The position numbers and the translations under genes are program-made. From a virus, in the IMG/VR virus record IMGVR_UViG_3300048694_000804, positions 1-45,449 of that record: 45,449 bases of DNA; one strand, 5' to 3'. This document shows, piece after piece, positions 28,001 through 35,851 of this stretch (position 1 is the stretch's first letter; the number at the start of each line of letters is the position of its first letter). The notes beneath the pieces are model-generated. The model was not told the DNA's origin, ran no database searches, and saw nothing but the letters and a program-made list of their open reading frames with translations.

Positions 28001-28305
28001 GTACCATCAGCATTTGTCATCAACAAACCATCTAATGCATCAACATCAACAGCTGAATTGTTGAAAGTTTCTTGTAATTTAATATAATAACAATCAAAAT
28101 TTGTGGTTACTTGACCACCAGATACAGGAGAATTTTGTTTGAAGATGTTATCTGCAAACTTTGTGATTTGATCCTGTAGGATAGTTTGTGCTTGGGTCAG
28201 TTCTCTGGCCTGAACAGCTCTACCTGGCTTGAAAAGTATACGATGAAAGTTTTTTGTCTGGTCAAAATCATCGTAGTATGGATCAACGTTAAAATATAGC
28301 GACAT
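22057..28305 (-). CDS. Giant baseplate-associated structural protein, DUF4815 family (2082 aa)
   Basis: The N-terminus (FNVDPYYDDFDQTKNFHRIL, then FKPGRAVQARELTQAQTILQ) is the diagnostic start of DUF4815 proteins, which are large tail or baseplate components in T4-like aquatic phages. The middle (about residues 960-1130) holds conserved patches including FRPARKN, YYLGRRDKL and KRFTMQDIASLENRINNIEYYTSLSLLE. The C-terminal third is all beta and includes a GxGY element at about 1860-1940 also present in gp6, gp7 and gp8. The last 130 residues (DTDIQVYYK-like segment, then FAPGTTGVDQGYVSY, RCIALPS) look like a terminal beta domain. AAGGAAT precedes the ATG by about 6 bases. Placed directly after gp8, it occupies the position of gp10-type wedge/pin proteins in T4 and probably anchors the fibres to the baseplate; equivalence to gp10 is only positional. 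Confidence 0.92.
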   Translation of the reverse strand: MSLYFNVDPYYDDFDQTKNFHRILFKPGRAVQARELTQAQTILQDQITKFADNIFKQNSPVSGGQVTTNFDCYYIKLQETFNNSAVDVDALDGLLMTNADGTVKARVIAVAPATGTAGQGEPPTIVVTYKTGIHFQDNDIIYDVDSNLAVQAIVSNATGSSSTASIASGVFYILGNFVQIQPKTIILDKYDNTPSKRIGLTITETIYDYINDPSLLDPAVGASNYQAPGADRYVISLALDTRPIQLGDDQNFVELVRVTDGQVTPLVDGSVYNVIDDYFAKRDYETNGDYIVNDFKLTPRTNEDSAKYTLSVGKGLAYVHGYRVENQIQQEIVSDRARTTASQNNSPVFIDFGSYFYVDNVRGANGSFFDVTTSQTIDLHCVTVANVNTSSSSAYTSTVIGSGYIRGLVYDHDTNDASGNTFVYKAYVNDIQLASLSANAVSGGATTITLPATYTASNTAYVGVNIQITKGTSAGDFRTITSYNGVTKVATVNQAWTSTPDTTSVFVLNFGIKDAETVLSVDGSRTILGTANINIAGKTNGVSTGDTVLENPDVPEMLFNVGSPYVAAINNTSYTTEQLWRNVSFTSSGGSVSAQINFQGSLSGIFQHFGTPNSVLSADIIRQNYSIVVINKGSNSSIVNGDIIPWTTAGRTVTLNNDATIATFAASDLSPFTATIVAKVYVEDADNTGNIRKFKNLITANTTAVNISGTQVNTYTFVDDTALTSKGQVYIQNSGLVSPGSAQSLYLSDVKRIVKIIDTKATGTTPTVNMLSSSVYDVTNNYIFDNGQRDSHYDHATITLRPGAPQPIGNLLVLVDYYQHTGGDGYFCLSSYTSSSLPESYTGIGTYISKHGTLYSLRDCIDFRPARKNADSSFTYRYSSTSTSYYGVVLPVDLTLFTEDYSYYLGRRDKLILSKDRSFEIIQGAPSLNPLLPSEPDGSLVIANLTHRPYTGYLPTETPSGTIADLSIEKVKHKRFTMQDIASLENRINNIEYYTSLSLLEQKASSLQISDAYGLNRFKNGIIVDDFSSYSTADTLNTDYSATINRRDRVMTATQSVKNFPLKSTALLRNINAISPSAETSLGYSINSDGDVNYFSLPYTTANVASQKFASRTVNVNPFSFSNKQGDLYLSPNMDNWVDTNYAPALLITDPNLQVFQAGNTINTLVAGDWKTIPGTTHTTSKNVEGHNVNPSPFGYIGYTQTSTYASASQTNILGAYDKIGNTYSLNNGYITDISVLPYIRPQQIVVRAKSMLFNTPVDVYFDGSNVDSYVRKTNVIELTGVSGTFNEGDVIGYYVSGSFTSTGRVIGVYQKTSTTVRLYVAADPYSTTYTTNGTLQNAFFDTNGSYQTTTASGTLSSTKHFGGIVQNTTGTTIKLSALASSANSYYTGNTIYINSGTGVGQSATITNYFGANQTAVLSSTVSCANGDIYSIGTFNTDEIGAFYGVFNLPKNTFHNGQRVLRVDNSNGNPTAATTYAESTFYSEGLQTTQQSLDFGASPAGAKNTFTQVNKQNNVLISTTYSPWDPVAQTFIFDKATYPNGLFLNSATFFFATKPTSDNAPVTLSIVGTLNGYPNGQTLDHSIVTLYPNQVKSSSTPQYLDSTTSTTFNFSAPVYIQPGVLYSFILKTNSKEYTLWTASNGDTALASSVKNLPSDPIPSTITKIGGAPYVGALFLSQNSQTWTADQNSSLMFVADRCVFNTAANPTMTFVVPKKLPQRTLIEQSVQYYLNANNISSSIDTISNTDVLVDAFNITTTDFLPTTTGVSYSYTATLQNGNLAGTQNIIPGKFGTPTQEDIYLNDGQGERLLMSNTNSSFTLNAQIASTDDAVSPIISDAGLTTYAINWNINNCELSNSLITVTNGGSNYNVTNTVVTFSAPTGLNGTQAYGVANVVAGKVDAIYVTTPGSGYITTPTVTVSVTGGAASGATATVAGETSKNGGNATTRYVTKKVVLDPGFDSGDLNVFLTAYRPVNTDIQVYYKILNRNDTQKFEDGSWQLMTKTNSTDSKYSQTRGELYEYTFAPGTTGVDQGYVSYTSTNGQTYTTFSQFALKIVFTTSDKTFVPFATDMRCIALPSNVNTTV

Positions 28306-28314
28306 TTTATTCCT

Positions 28315-29679
28315 TTAGTAACCCAATACAAATCTGAATTGTTCTATACCATCTGCACTTCTCTGAACAGCGGATCTATTTTCTATTAAAATCATATAAC
28401 CTGAAAATGGAGCCAAGCTGGAAGTGCTGTAAGATAGTAGTGTTCTTGTTGTTTTTGATGTGTCTCCAAAAATTGGAGCGTTCAATGTTAAAGTACCTTT
28501 TGTATTTATTAGGTATATTACATTGGTTGATGTGTTAAATGTTAAAACTCTGGCTGAAAATGTAGAATCTTCCAGTGAATTTCCTTGGAAAACATATTCG
28601 TCAGCCACAAATGCACCGAAACCTGGTGCAACAATTAAATCGGTTGTTGTTCTGTAAATTTCCGAGTTGGCTGGTATAGGATAGTCAGCATAGGTGGTTG
28701 GATTTACCAACAAACCAACCTGGTGAAAATCAATATCAACAGGCAACACATTGTTTTCGGTATTATTAAATTCGGTAGTAATCATTAAATGACGGCAACC
28801 AAGTTCTGATATTGGATCAAAACCGTGGCCGCCAATAGGAGATATTGGAGCCGTCACCGTTGCGTTTGAACCTAATGCAGATGAAATAGACACGTTTGCA
28901 AAAGTGTAGTTTGTTCCTGGTGATGTTACGATAACATCTACCAACTGTCCGTTTACCACATTTGATGTGGCGGTTGCACCAGTTCCGTCACCAGTAACGG
29001 TAATTGTTATGACTGCATTGGCTGGATCATAACCAGAACCAACATCTGTTACGTTGATTACATCTACACATCCTGCACCAGCACTTGTTTGCAATGGATT
29101 TGGTGTATTTGCACCAACTGGAACAGGAATCCATGTATCATCCATGAATTTTACTTTAAGTCCCAAGTCTATGGTGTAAATATATTTCCACTTGTAACCA
29201 TCTGTGCTTTGGAAAATGTTGTTGGTGTTGTATGAACCAGGTTCAAAATATGGTTCCTCTGTTGAACTTTCACCATTATTATTCCAAAGGCATTTAAATA
29301 CTTGGTCGTATCGGTTTCTTACATAGAAAGTATAAACTGGATTTCCATCAACATCAACTGCGTTCATGTCAATATCATCACGATAATAATCATAAACTAT
29401 ACCGGAAGTCCAATTCACTCTCTGTATAACTGGAGAAATATCGGATGATTTGACCCTTTTGGCCACAAACATGTTTTTAAAGACTTGTTTCTTGTATTTT
29501 TCATCGGAAGTAGGTGCGGGTATATTTTCATCATCAACCCAAGGTTCTACTTTAGATAAAAAAGTATAGATTGTTTGTGCGTTGTAATCATTAGGAGGAA
29601 CCACGGCTACAGGTGAAAAATACACCTGTTCAACCATCATGGTTCTTGATTCTGTTGTGAGAATGTTTTTATTTGCCAT
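28315..29679 (-). CDS. gp8: Baseplate wedge protein gp8 homologue (454 aa)
   Basis: Several landmarks align with T4 gp8 as I remember it: KVEPWVDDEN near residue 40 (T4 SEPWSSNEN), STDGYKWKYIYTI (T4 DGYVWEYLFEI), VDIDFHQVGLLVNP (T4 KGFRQISIITNP), and a C-terminal YMILIENRSAVQRSADGIEQ (T4 YMENRPPIIMAMDQTEEI). It is longer than T4 gp8 (454 against 334 residues). Part of the difference is an extra beta element at about residues 210-262 with GSGYD and GDGTGATATS. gp8 forms part of the baseplate wedge with gp6, gp7, gp10 and gp53, all or most of which lie upstream here. The ATG at 29679 lacks a Shine-Dalgarno sequence, and an AATAAATA octamer ends 4 bases before it, an unusual arrangement discussed in the findings. 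Confidence 0.9.
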   Translation of the reverse strand: MANKNILTTESRTMMVEQVYFSPVAVVPPNDYNAQTIYTFLSKVEPWVDDENIPAPTSDEKYKKQVFKNMFVAKRVKSSDISPVIQRVNWTSGIVYDYYRDDIDMNAVDVDGNPVYTFYVRNRYDQVFKCLWNNNGESSTEEPYFEPGSYNTNNIFQSTDGYKWKYIYTIDLGLKVKFMDDTWIPVPVGANTPNPLQTSAGAGCVDVINVTDVGSGYDPANAVITITVTGDGTGATATSNVVNGQLVDVIVTSPGTNYTFANVSISSALGSNATVTAPISPIGGHGFDPISELGCRHLMITTEFNNTENNVLPVDIDFHQVGLLVNPTTYADYPIPANSEIYRTTTDLIVAPGFGAFVADEYVFQGNSLEDSTFSARVLTFNTSTNVIYLINTKGTLTLNAPIFGDTSKTTRTLLSYSTSSLAPFSGYMILIENRSAVQRSADGIEQFRFVLGY

Positions 29680-29683
29680 GATT

Positions 29684-29691
29684 TATTTATT
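29684..29691 (-). promoter_or_regulatory. Late-promoter-like AATAAATA four bases before gp8
   Basis: On the minus strand AATAAATA is followed by AATC and then the gp8 ATG. It overlaps the stop codon of the preceding gene. No Shine-Dalgarno lies in the 25 bases upstream. Confidence 0.4.
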
Positions 29692-30964
29692 ATTGAACAC
29701 GGATGATTGCAAAATTAATTACTAATGTATCGGATTGTGATGTTGAACTAACGTTAGATATTGTAATGTCAAAATAACCAGCACCAACACCAGTTGTGCA
29801 AACTTGATATGTATTTCCAGTTGCACCAGAAGAAATGCCAACAATTATAATGTCATTTGCATTTGTTACTTGATTGTTAGTAACTCTAAATGTATCCGAT
29901 CTTCCGGCAGCCAAAGCTCCATTATTTGTTGTTATTTGACCAGTTCTACCGTTGCATGTAACAGGATTGTTTTTGGTACTTAATTGTGTGACCGTTGAAC
30001 TATTTGCAGTTGTATATTGAAATAAACCACCATCATTTATAACAACACCATTGTTTATGGTAACATTTCCTGTAGACAAAGTACCTGTGACAGTTAAAGA
30101 ACCATTAAGTGTTCCTGTTGTATTTGCCAAGGCGTTGTTTGCTTTTGTAAATGCAGCATTTGCTTGTATAAATGATCCGTTGGCATATAATGCGGCTGAG
30201 TTTGCCACATGTGTTGGTGTATTGGCTGTTAAGAACGCTGCATTAGCCTGAATGAAAGCGGCATTAGCATATAATCCGGCTGAGTTTGCCACATGTGTTG
30301 GTGTATTTGCAACTAGAAATGCCGCATTTGCTTGAATGAAAGCACCATTAGCATACGTTCTTGCCGAATCAGCAGAAGTGTTTTGTGTGGTGCCATCACC
30401 AAAAACAACAGTTCTATTTAAAACAATTTGATTTTGGTATAATTGTGCAATAACATTTGATGTGGTGCCGCCACCAACTATTAATCCTAAATGTGTGTTT
30501 GATGTGGTTGTTCCAATAACAAGATTGCCACCAACATTAGATGAAGAATTACCTTGAACATACAAATAACCATCTAGTGCGTGTATTGAATTACCCAAGC
30601 TGTTGTATTCGGAACCAGGAACAAAATCTTTATTGGCATAACCCATATCAATAAAATATGTGGTGTCTGTACCTGTATTTGCGGTTGCCACATAATCGGC
30701 AGAACCACCATCAGCAGTGTTCAATAGATTAACTTGAATATATGATTCACCGTTTTTTGCAAACTGAGAAACAACATTTGGGAAAATAACTTCGGTATTT
30801 CCAACATTCAATGTGTTGTATGCATAAAGTCCGTTGGCCAAAGTAGTACCTGATACTTTACCGGATACTCCAGATTGTTTATCTGTTGCCACGAAATACA
30901 CATTTGCTGTATTAGAATTCAAAGGTGCAAGTGCGTTTAGATTTGATATTTTAGATGTTGCCAT
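29690..30964 (-). CDS. Fibre-like virion structural protein between gp7 and gp8 (424 aa)
   Basis: The N-terminal domain (MATSKISNLNALAPL, then DKQSGVSGKVSGTTLANG) is followed by SQFAKNGESYIQVNLLNTAD and DYVATANTGTDTTYFIDMGY, a pattern I recognise from structural proteins of T4-like aquatic phages. Residues about 150-180 carry LYVQGNSSSNVGGNLVIGT. A heptad stretch at about 200-285 (QANAAF, THVANSA and LYAN elements, three turns of the cycle) closely resembles the shaft of the 1759-residue fibre. The C-terminal 100 residues form a beta domain (NNPVTCNGRTGQITTNNGAL, then DTLVINFAIIRVQ) often used as a fibre tip. GGGGT lies before the ATG. Its place inside the wedge operon suggests a short fibre or pin fixed to the baseplate, in the role of T4 gp9 or gp12; that comparison is positional only. 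Confidence 0.85.
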   Translation of the reverse strand: MATSKISNLNALAPLNSNTANVYFVATDKQSGVSGKVSGTTLANGLYAYNTLNVGNTEVIFPNVVSQFAKNGESYIQVNLLNTADGGSADYVATANTGTDTTYFIDMGYANKDFVPGSEYNSLGNSIHALDGYLYVQGNSSSNVGGNLVIGTTTSNTHLGLIVGGGTTSNVIAQLYQNQIVLNRTVVFGDGTTQNTSADSARTYANGAFIQANAAFLVANTPTHVANSAGLYANAAFIQANAAFLTANTPTHVANSAALYANGSFIQANAAFTKANNALANTTGTLNGSLTVTGTLSTGNVTINNGVVINDGGLFQYTTANSSTVTQLSTKNNPVTCNGRTGQITTNNGALAAGRSDTFRVTNNQVTNANDIIIVGISSGATGNTYQVCTTGVGAGYFDITISNVSSTSQSDTLVINFAIIRVQ

Positions 30965-30967
30965 TTT

Positions 30968-33775
30968 TTACCCCACTAGAAGAATTATATCATCTTCCGT
31001 TGTGATTATTGTTCCGTCTTCCGTTGTTAATTGTGGATTAATATATGTTTGTCCAACTGGACCATATATTTCAATCTGATTGTATACATAATCTGAATTT
31101 GCAATAAAGTTTCTCTTGACTGAAATCATAGAGTTTGCATTACTTGACAAATTACTGGTCAATCTTATAATACCATTTGCATAATCAATTGAATTGACTA
31201 TTTTACTTGTGTTGTTATCTATTAATATTGAGTCACCAACATACACGATATCCTTTAGGTGAATGTTTGCGTCACTATAATTTCCATTATTAATAATGTC
31301 ATATTTACCAGTCAACGATGTAATATTTATTGTATTGCTACCAGAGTTACCTGTTGCAACAGCCACATTGGCAAATGTTAACCATGTATTTGTGTCTAAT
31401 GTAACTTTATTGTTTGCATAATCAACAGATACAGCCCTAGCTTCAACGTTTGGACCATTTGTTGGCATCAATATGATTTCTGTTTCACCAGGGTATATGA
31501 AACTGGCCAGATTTGCGCCGTCAATATTAAAGAATTCAATAATATTATTGCTCTTATTACTGAAATCTGTTGTCATGGTCACATATGAACCATATCCAGC
31601 ATAATAATATAATGGATAACCCTGATATAAGGCGTTTTGAACATGGAAATCCAAATGACTATTTGATTTCATTGCATGTCTACCAATGACCTTCATGCCT
31701 GTTGGATGTAATAGGTCTAGTAGTATGCCTCTATATTTTGATATAGATTCCTGAACTGTAATCTCATATGTGAAGTTATTGTAATCAGAACTCTGTAATA
31801 CATCAAAAGAACTTGGTTGTCCTTGTGAATTTAAATATTCACCTTGACTTACAACCAATCCATTCAAGAATTTTGCATTTGCTTTTGCTGCACCGTCACC
31901 ATAATATCTAATACCACTTGAGTTGTAATTTGAATTCAATGCCGTATTGGCCATCACCATGTGTATGTTGGATGTTTTTTCAATAGTCAAAGACAACTGT
32001 GTGTTTGGTGTTGAGTAGTAATTAAAAACTCTTAGATTCCAAATTGATTGTGTTGGATCCTGATTGTTTACCAATTCCGATATTGAATTTACTGTTGCAT
32101 AGTAAGAAGATGTTTCTAAACTATTTCCCTGATAAACAACATCATTCTTCTGTGGTAAATTATTAATTGCAACATTTGATACTAATATATCTTGAACTTT
32201 TAATGATACTTTTGGAGTTGCAACATAATCTTCACCAGGATTCATTAGATTAATTGTTGTTACAGAACCAACACGATCAACAAGTAATGAGAATGAGGCA
32301 CCTTCACCAAGAATACCTGGTACAAATACACTTGCGCCATTTGCTTGAACATTTGATGAAGAAACTGTAACAGATGGTAAATCTATACTCTTGTATCCCA
32401 TGCCGCCAATTGGATACAGTCTTGCTGGACCCTGAACATATTCCACTTTTGTGATTGCACCAGTGGCATTAACAGTCGCTACATTTGCATATGCACCACG
32501 ACCAGAACCACCAGAGAAAACAATCACATCGTTTGCCTGATAACCATGGCCACCATTTGCTATTTGAATTGGTGCCAAAATACCCAATGATGATAACAAT
32601 GCATAGTCGGTCTCAGCAAAATAGTTTGATTTGGCTTCTACTGTTGGTATCTCTCTTATGCCGCCACCACCATTGGTAACTAAAACGGATGACAAAGGAT
32701 ATGTGGTGAAAGAATCAAACGAAAATGCTTTGGCCAATGTTGTATTGGCATTTGATGTTGCAATATTTGAAAAGAAATAATTGTTTGCGTTTAGTTTAAC
32801 ATTCTTTTTGATACCTATACTATCCATAGGTATGAAAGCCACATTTGAAATGCCTTGTGGATCTAAAGAACCAACAACTGCTTGTGCGCCAGGTGCTTTT
32901 GTAAATTCAATTGTCGTATAAGGATATTGTCTGTAACCATATCCACCAGTTAAAACACTAACACTCTTAATAGCACCTGTTGTTGTTTGACCAACTTCAG
33001 CTGTTGCTGATACAGGAAACTCAATATCAGGATTCAAACCATCATAAACAATAACCGGATCACCAGGTTGATATAACAAACCTCTATTATTTGGATCAAT
33101 TGATACTTGGCTGACTTGACCAACAACTTTGGCTCTTAATGTTTCACCATCAATTAATACATCTTGATTATTGGAATCAATTACACGAACTATTTCTCCA
33201 GATTCAAATAGTCTTTCTATGTTGGAAATAAAAACTTCTATCTTTGTACCAGCAACGATGGCATTTTCTACTGTTGCGATTGATTTGGAATTTTCACCAA
33301 ACAATCTGTAGTTTTGTATCTTTAAGAATCTTAAATCTTCAGTTGCAAGTTTCAAACTTTTTGCAACATACCAAGAACCTGCTGATGCTTTAAGAACGGC
33401 ATCCTTTGTATAAAAAAGATCAAAATCTGAATTGTAAAGAATCTTAAAGAGAAACCTGTAAGAAGCTGGTGTTCCTTTGGTTTGATACAATTGTTTTGCA
33501 ATCTTTACCGCTTCTTGTTCACTAATCAACGATTGTTTTGGAAAATATGGTAAAAATTGATTGGTAAAATACTCTAAGAACTCATTTGTTGTTGTATCAA
33601 TATCATGGTACGACAAAAGATTCTTGGTTCTTTGTATTGCTTTACCTTCTTGTTCCATCCACTCATAGTAGGCCTGTAGGAACAATCTGAAATTTTGATA
33701 GTCTGGTTCTGCCTGAATGAACTCAGGCAGTTGTGAATCTATCAGTAAGGATGTTTTTTCGTTATTGTAAATCAT
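30968..33775 (-). CDS. gp7: Baseplate wedge protein gp7 homologue (935 aa)
   Basis: It sits between gp6 and gp8, the same order as in T4. Residues 17-50 (PEFIQAEPDYQNFRLFLQAY, then YEWMEQ) and 99-115 (TKGTPASYRFLFKILYN) match, as I remember it, a stretch in the second half of T4 gp7 (STKGIEASYKFLFKVLYN). LLDLLHPTGMKVIG near residue 685 matches its later HPVG segment. This protein therefore lacks the long N-terminal half of T4 gp7 and instead has beta-rich material between these motifs, including GxGY-type elements near residues 273, 375, 405-425 and 455. The C-terminal part (about 740-935) is a separate beta domain. The start overlaps the gp6 stop as ATGA, so translation is coupled. Function: central wedge component of the baseplate. 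Confidence 0.8.
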   Translation of the reverse strand: MIYNNEKTSLLIDSQLPEFIQAEPDYQNFRLFLQAYYEWMEQEGKAIQRTKNLLSYHDIDTTTNEFLEYFTNQFLPYFPKQSLISEQEAVKIAKQLYQTKGTPASYRFLFKILYNSDFDLFYTKDAVLKASAGSWYVAKSLKLATEDLRFLKIQNYRLFGENSKSIATVENAIVAGTKIEVFISNIERLFESGEIVRVIDSNNQDVLIDGETLRAKVVGQVSQVSIDPNNRGLLYQPGDPVIVYDGLNPDIEFPVSATAEVGQTTTGAIKSVSVLTGGYGYRQYPYTTIEFTKAPGAQAVVGSLDPQGISNVAFIPMDSIGIKKNVKLNANNYFFSNIATSNANTTLAKAFSFDSFTTYPLSSVLVTNGGGGIREIPTVEAKSNYFAETDYALLSSLGILAPIQIANGGHGYQANDVIVFSGGSGRGAYANVATVNATGAITKVEYVQGPARLYPIGGMGYKSIDLPSVTVSSSNVQANGASVFVPGILGEGASFSLLVDRVGSVTTINLMNPGEDYVATPKVSLKVQDILVSNVAINNLPQKNDVVYQGNSLETSSYYATVNSISELVNNQDPTQSIWNLRVFNYYSTPNTQLSLTIEKTSNIHMVMANTALNSNYNSSGIRYYGDGAAKANAKFLNGLVVSQGEYLNSQGQPSSFDVLQSSDYNNFTYEITVQESISKYRGILLDLLHPTGMKVIGRHAMKSNSHLDFHVQNALYQGYPLYYYAGYGSYVTMTTDFSNKSNNIIEFFNIDGANLASFIYPGETEIILMPTNGPNVEARAVSVDYANNKVTLDTNTWLTFANVAVATGNSGSNTINITSLTGKYDIINNGNYSDANIHLKDIVYVGDSILIDNNTSKIVNSIDYANGIIRLTSNLSSNANSMISVKRNFIANSDYVYNQIEIYGPVGQTYINPQLTTEDGTIITTEDDIILLVG

Positions 33776-35850
33776 GTCTTAGCAATTACATTAACTACGA
33801 TAGCATTTGAATCATATGGATCCACAGTAATAATTCTATTGTATGTGGACGATATAATTGTTGTGGTTGGAGTGGAAGAAACTGTTAATTGACCCAAAGC
33901 ATTGTCAATAGTCAAAGGATTCAACGCATCTAATGTTACAATACCTAAGTTGTAATCAATTGATCCGACATTGTTATTTAAAACGGTTTTCACATTATTT
34001 GTATCATTATAATATGTTCTGAGTGTACCGTATCTACCTTCCATAATAGCCACAGCAGCACCTTGTTGGCCTGTTGTGTCGTTTGATTGTGGTGTCAGTA
34101 CAATAATTGCACTTGTGTATCCTATACCTGCATTGGTAACAGTAATGGACTTTAATGTTCCGTTTGAATTGATTTCTGCTGTGGCGGTTGCACCTGTACC
34201 ATCACCTTTAATAGTGACTGTTGGTGCATATTGATAACTGAAACCCGGATTTATAACTGATATAGATTCAATACCACCACTTGAAGAAGGAACTTCTTCT
34301 ATGTAAACACCTTGTATTGTCTGTGAAAGATTTGCTTGGTTTCTATAAGACATTGATGGGCTGGTATTCAGACCACTTTGGAACATACCTCTCTTTAGTG
34401 GTGTTCCATAATACAACTTATATGTTGTTGGTGTTGACAAGTTGGGGAAGAACTTCTTTTGTACTTGAATATTAATTTCATTTGATATAATAGACAAGTC
34501 GGTATTTTTAATGATATTGTTGAAATCTACTGATGAAAAAGTAGAATTAAATGTATTCAAAGATTGAACTGAATAACTTGAAATTGCAGACTTAACTGCT
34601 GCAGCCAATTCACCAGAACTGAGTGTTGTTTTCTTTGGATCATACAATACATTTGCAGTAATCTGTATGTAAGAATAATCTGGATCAACAAAAATAGGAT
34701 CAACAGTCATTACCGAAATTGGTTTCACCACCATATCCAACAGTTTTTGTTTTTGTGTTGCGGTGAATGTATAACCACCATTTGGTTTTGCACAAACAAA
34801 TACTTGACCATAGACTGGAGGATCATTCTCTTGACCGCCCCATACGTTCACGGCATCAAAGGTAAAACCTAAATTGTTTTGTTGAATTGCAGTAATATAA
34901 TCTTCTTTGGTGACCGCACGGCCTTGTGATGCAAAAGATTTTGGTGCCTGGAATTTAATAGATGTGACACTTTCTTTGGCTGAACCTGTGCTTGAAGATA
35001 TAACAGGTGTCACAACAGTATTGGAATAACCACCAACAGAACCCATAACAACAAAACTATTTGCACCATAAGAAGATGTTCCTGATGTGGTCAAATAGGA
35101 AAGACGAACAATGTTTCCATCTGTTAGTTTTTTACCAATAATGCCGTTACCAAAGTAAACTTCATAATATCCACCAGAACCTTCTTGTAAGAAATATACT
35201 TGTGATTCCGAATCAACATTTAAAATGTCTGTTGAAAGTGTATATGTTTGTATAGCAGTATTTGTGGAAGATTGTTGAACGACAACTGAAAGTGTGGATG
35301 TATCAACATTAACTTCAGGTATCTTAAATGTGTATGTTGGATTCTGTGTTGAATCTACTGTATAAGAAATACCAGATGGTGTTCCTTGTTTAATTGTAAT
35401 GTTTGAAAATGTGGCTGTATTGTTTACAACACTAACTGTTTTTGATTCACTTGTCACAAAAGTATAGTTGATGCCATCAATTCCTTCTGATAAAAATGGT
35501 GTATATTTTACCAAAGTTAATGATGGATCATTTACTTGATTGACAGTCAAAGTAACTGTGGCTTCTGGTGCAGTCACAGATTTTGGTGTATAATTCAACA
35601 TTTTTGCTAATGAAACTACCGAATCTCTTTGGATTGCAGAGTCCAAAAACATTTCATTAGCCACCATATTCAGATAGTATGCATTATATTGCGTGTTGTA
35701 TGCCAAAAGATCCAATAGGACTGAAAGTGCCGAACCTTCATAATTGTAATCTTTTAGTGTGTCCTGTGACTTCAAAAATGTCTTTAAGTTATTTTTGATT
35801 GTGTCAAAGTCCAGGTCGGTTATTTGAACATTTGTATTTGCACCAGCCAT
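33772..35850 (-). CDS. gp6: Baseplate wedge protein gp6 homologue (692 aa)
   Basis: The N-terminal half has the conserved gp6 pattern: DFDTIKNNLKTFLKSQ, NYEGSALSVLLDLLAYNTQY, YYLNMVANEMFLDSAIQRDS and LAKMLNYTPKS. Around residues 300-420 is the baseplate J-type core (SFASQGRAVTKEDYITAIQQ, then VNVWGGQENDPPVYGQVFVC and AKPNGGY). Length (692) is close to T4 gp6 (660). gp6 forms the continuous inner ring of the baseplate by wedge dimerisation and shares its fold with P2 gpJ. Residues about 529-583 carry a GxGY beta element (FSYQYAPTVTIKGDGTGATA, then AGIGYT) that I do not recall in T4 gp6. It starts one base after the gp25 stop region's neighbour, with AGAGAAA as a weak ribosome binding site, and ends overlapping gp7. 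Confidence 0.93.
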   Translation of the reverse strand: MAGANTNVQITDLDFDTIKNNLKTFLKSQDTLKDYNYEGSALSVLLDLLAYNTQYNAYYLNMVANEMFLDSAIQRDSVVSLAKMLNYTPKSVTAPEATVTLTVNQVNDPSLTLVKYTPFLSEGIDGINYTFVTSESKTVSVVNNTATFSNITIKQGTPSGISYTVDSTQNPTYTFKIPEVNVDTSTLSVVVQQSSTNTAIQTYTLSTDILNVDSESQVYFLQEGSGGYYEVYFGNGIIGKKLTDGNIVRLSYLTTSGTSSYGANSFVVMGSVGGYSNTVVTPVISSSTGSAKESVTSIKFQAPKSFASQGRAVTKEDYITAIQQNNLGFTFDAVNVWGGQENDPPVYGQVFVCAKPNGGYTFTATQKQKLLDMVVKPISVMTVDPIFVDPDYSYIQITANVLYDPKKTTLSSGELAAAVKSAISSYSVQSLNTFNSTFSSVDFNNIIKNTDLSIISNEINIQVQKKFFPNLSTPTTYKLYYGTPLKRGMFQSGLNTSPSMSYRNQANLSQTIQGVYIEEVPSSSGGIESISVINPGFSYQYAPTVTIKGDGTGATATAEINSNGTLKSITVTNAGIGYTSAIIVLTPQSNDTTGQQGAAVAIMEGRYGTLRTYYNDTNNVKTVLNNNVGSIDYNLGIVTLDALNPLTIDNALGQLTVSSTPTTTIISSTYNRIITVDPYDSNAIVVNVIAKT

Positions 35851-35851
35851 T

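Noticed and set aside
28503-28509. Internal ATAAATA on the minus strand inside gp8 (and a similar one near 31324-31330 in gp7)
   Set aside because: They lie deep inside coding sequence with no gene start nearby; such heptamers are expected by chance in AT-rich DNA, so they were not called as promoters.
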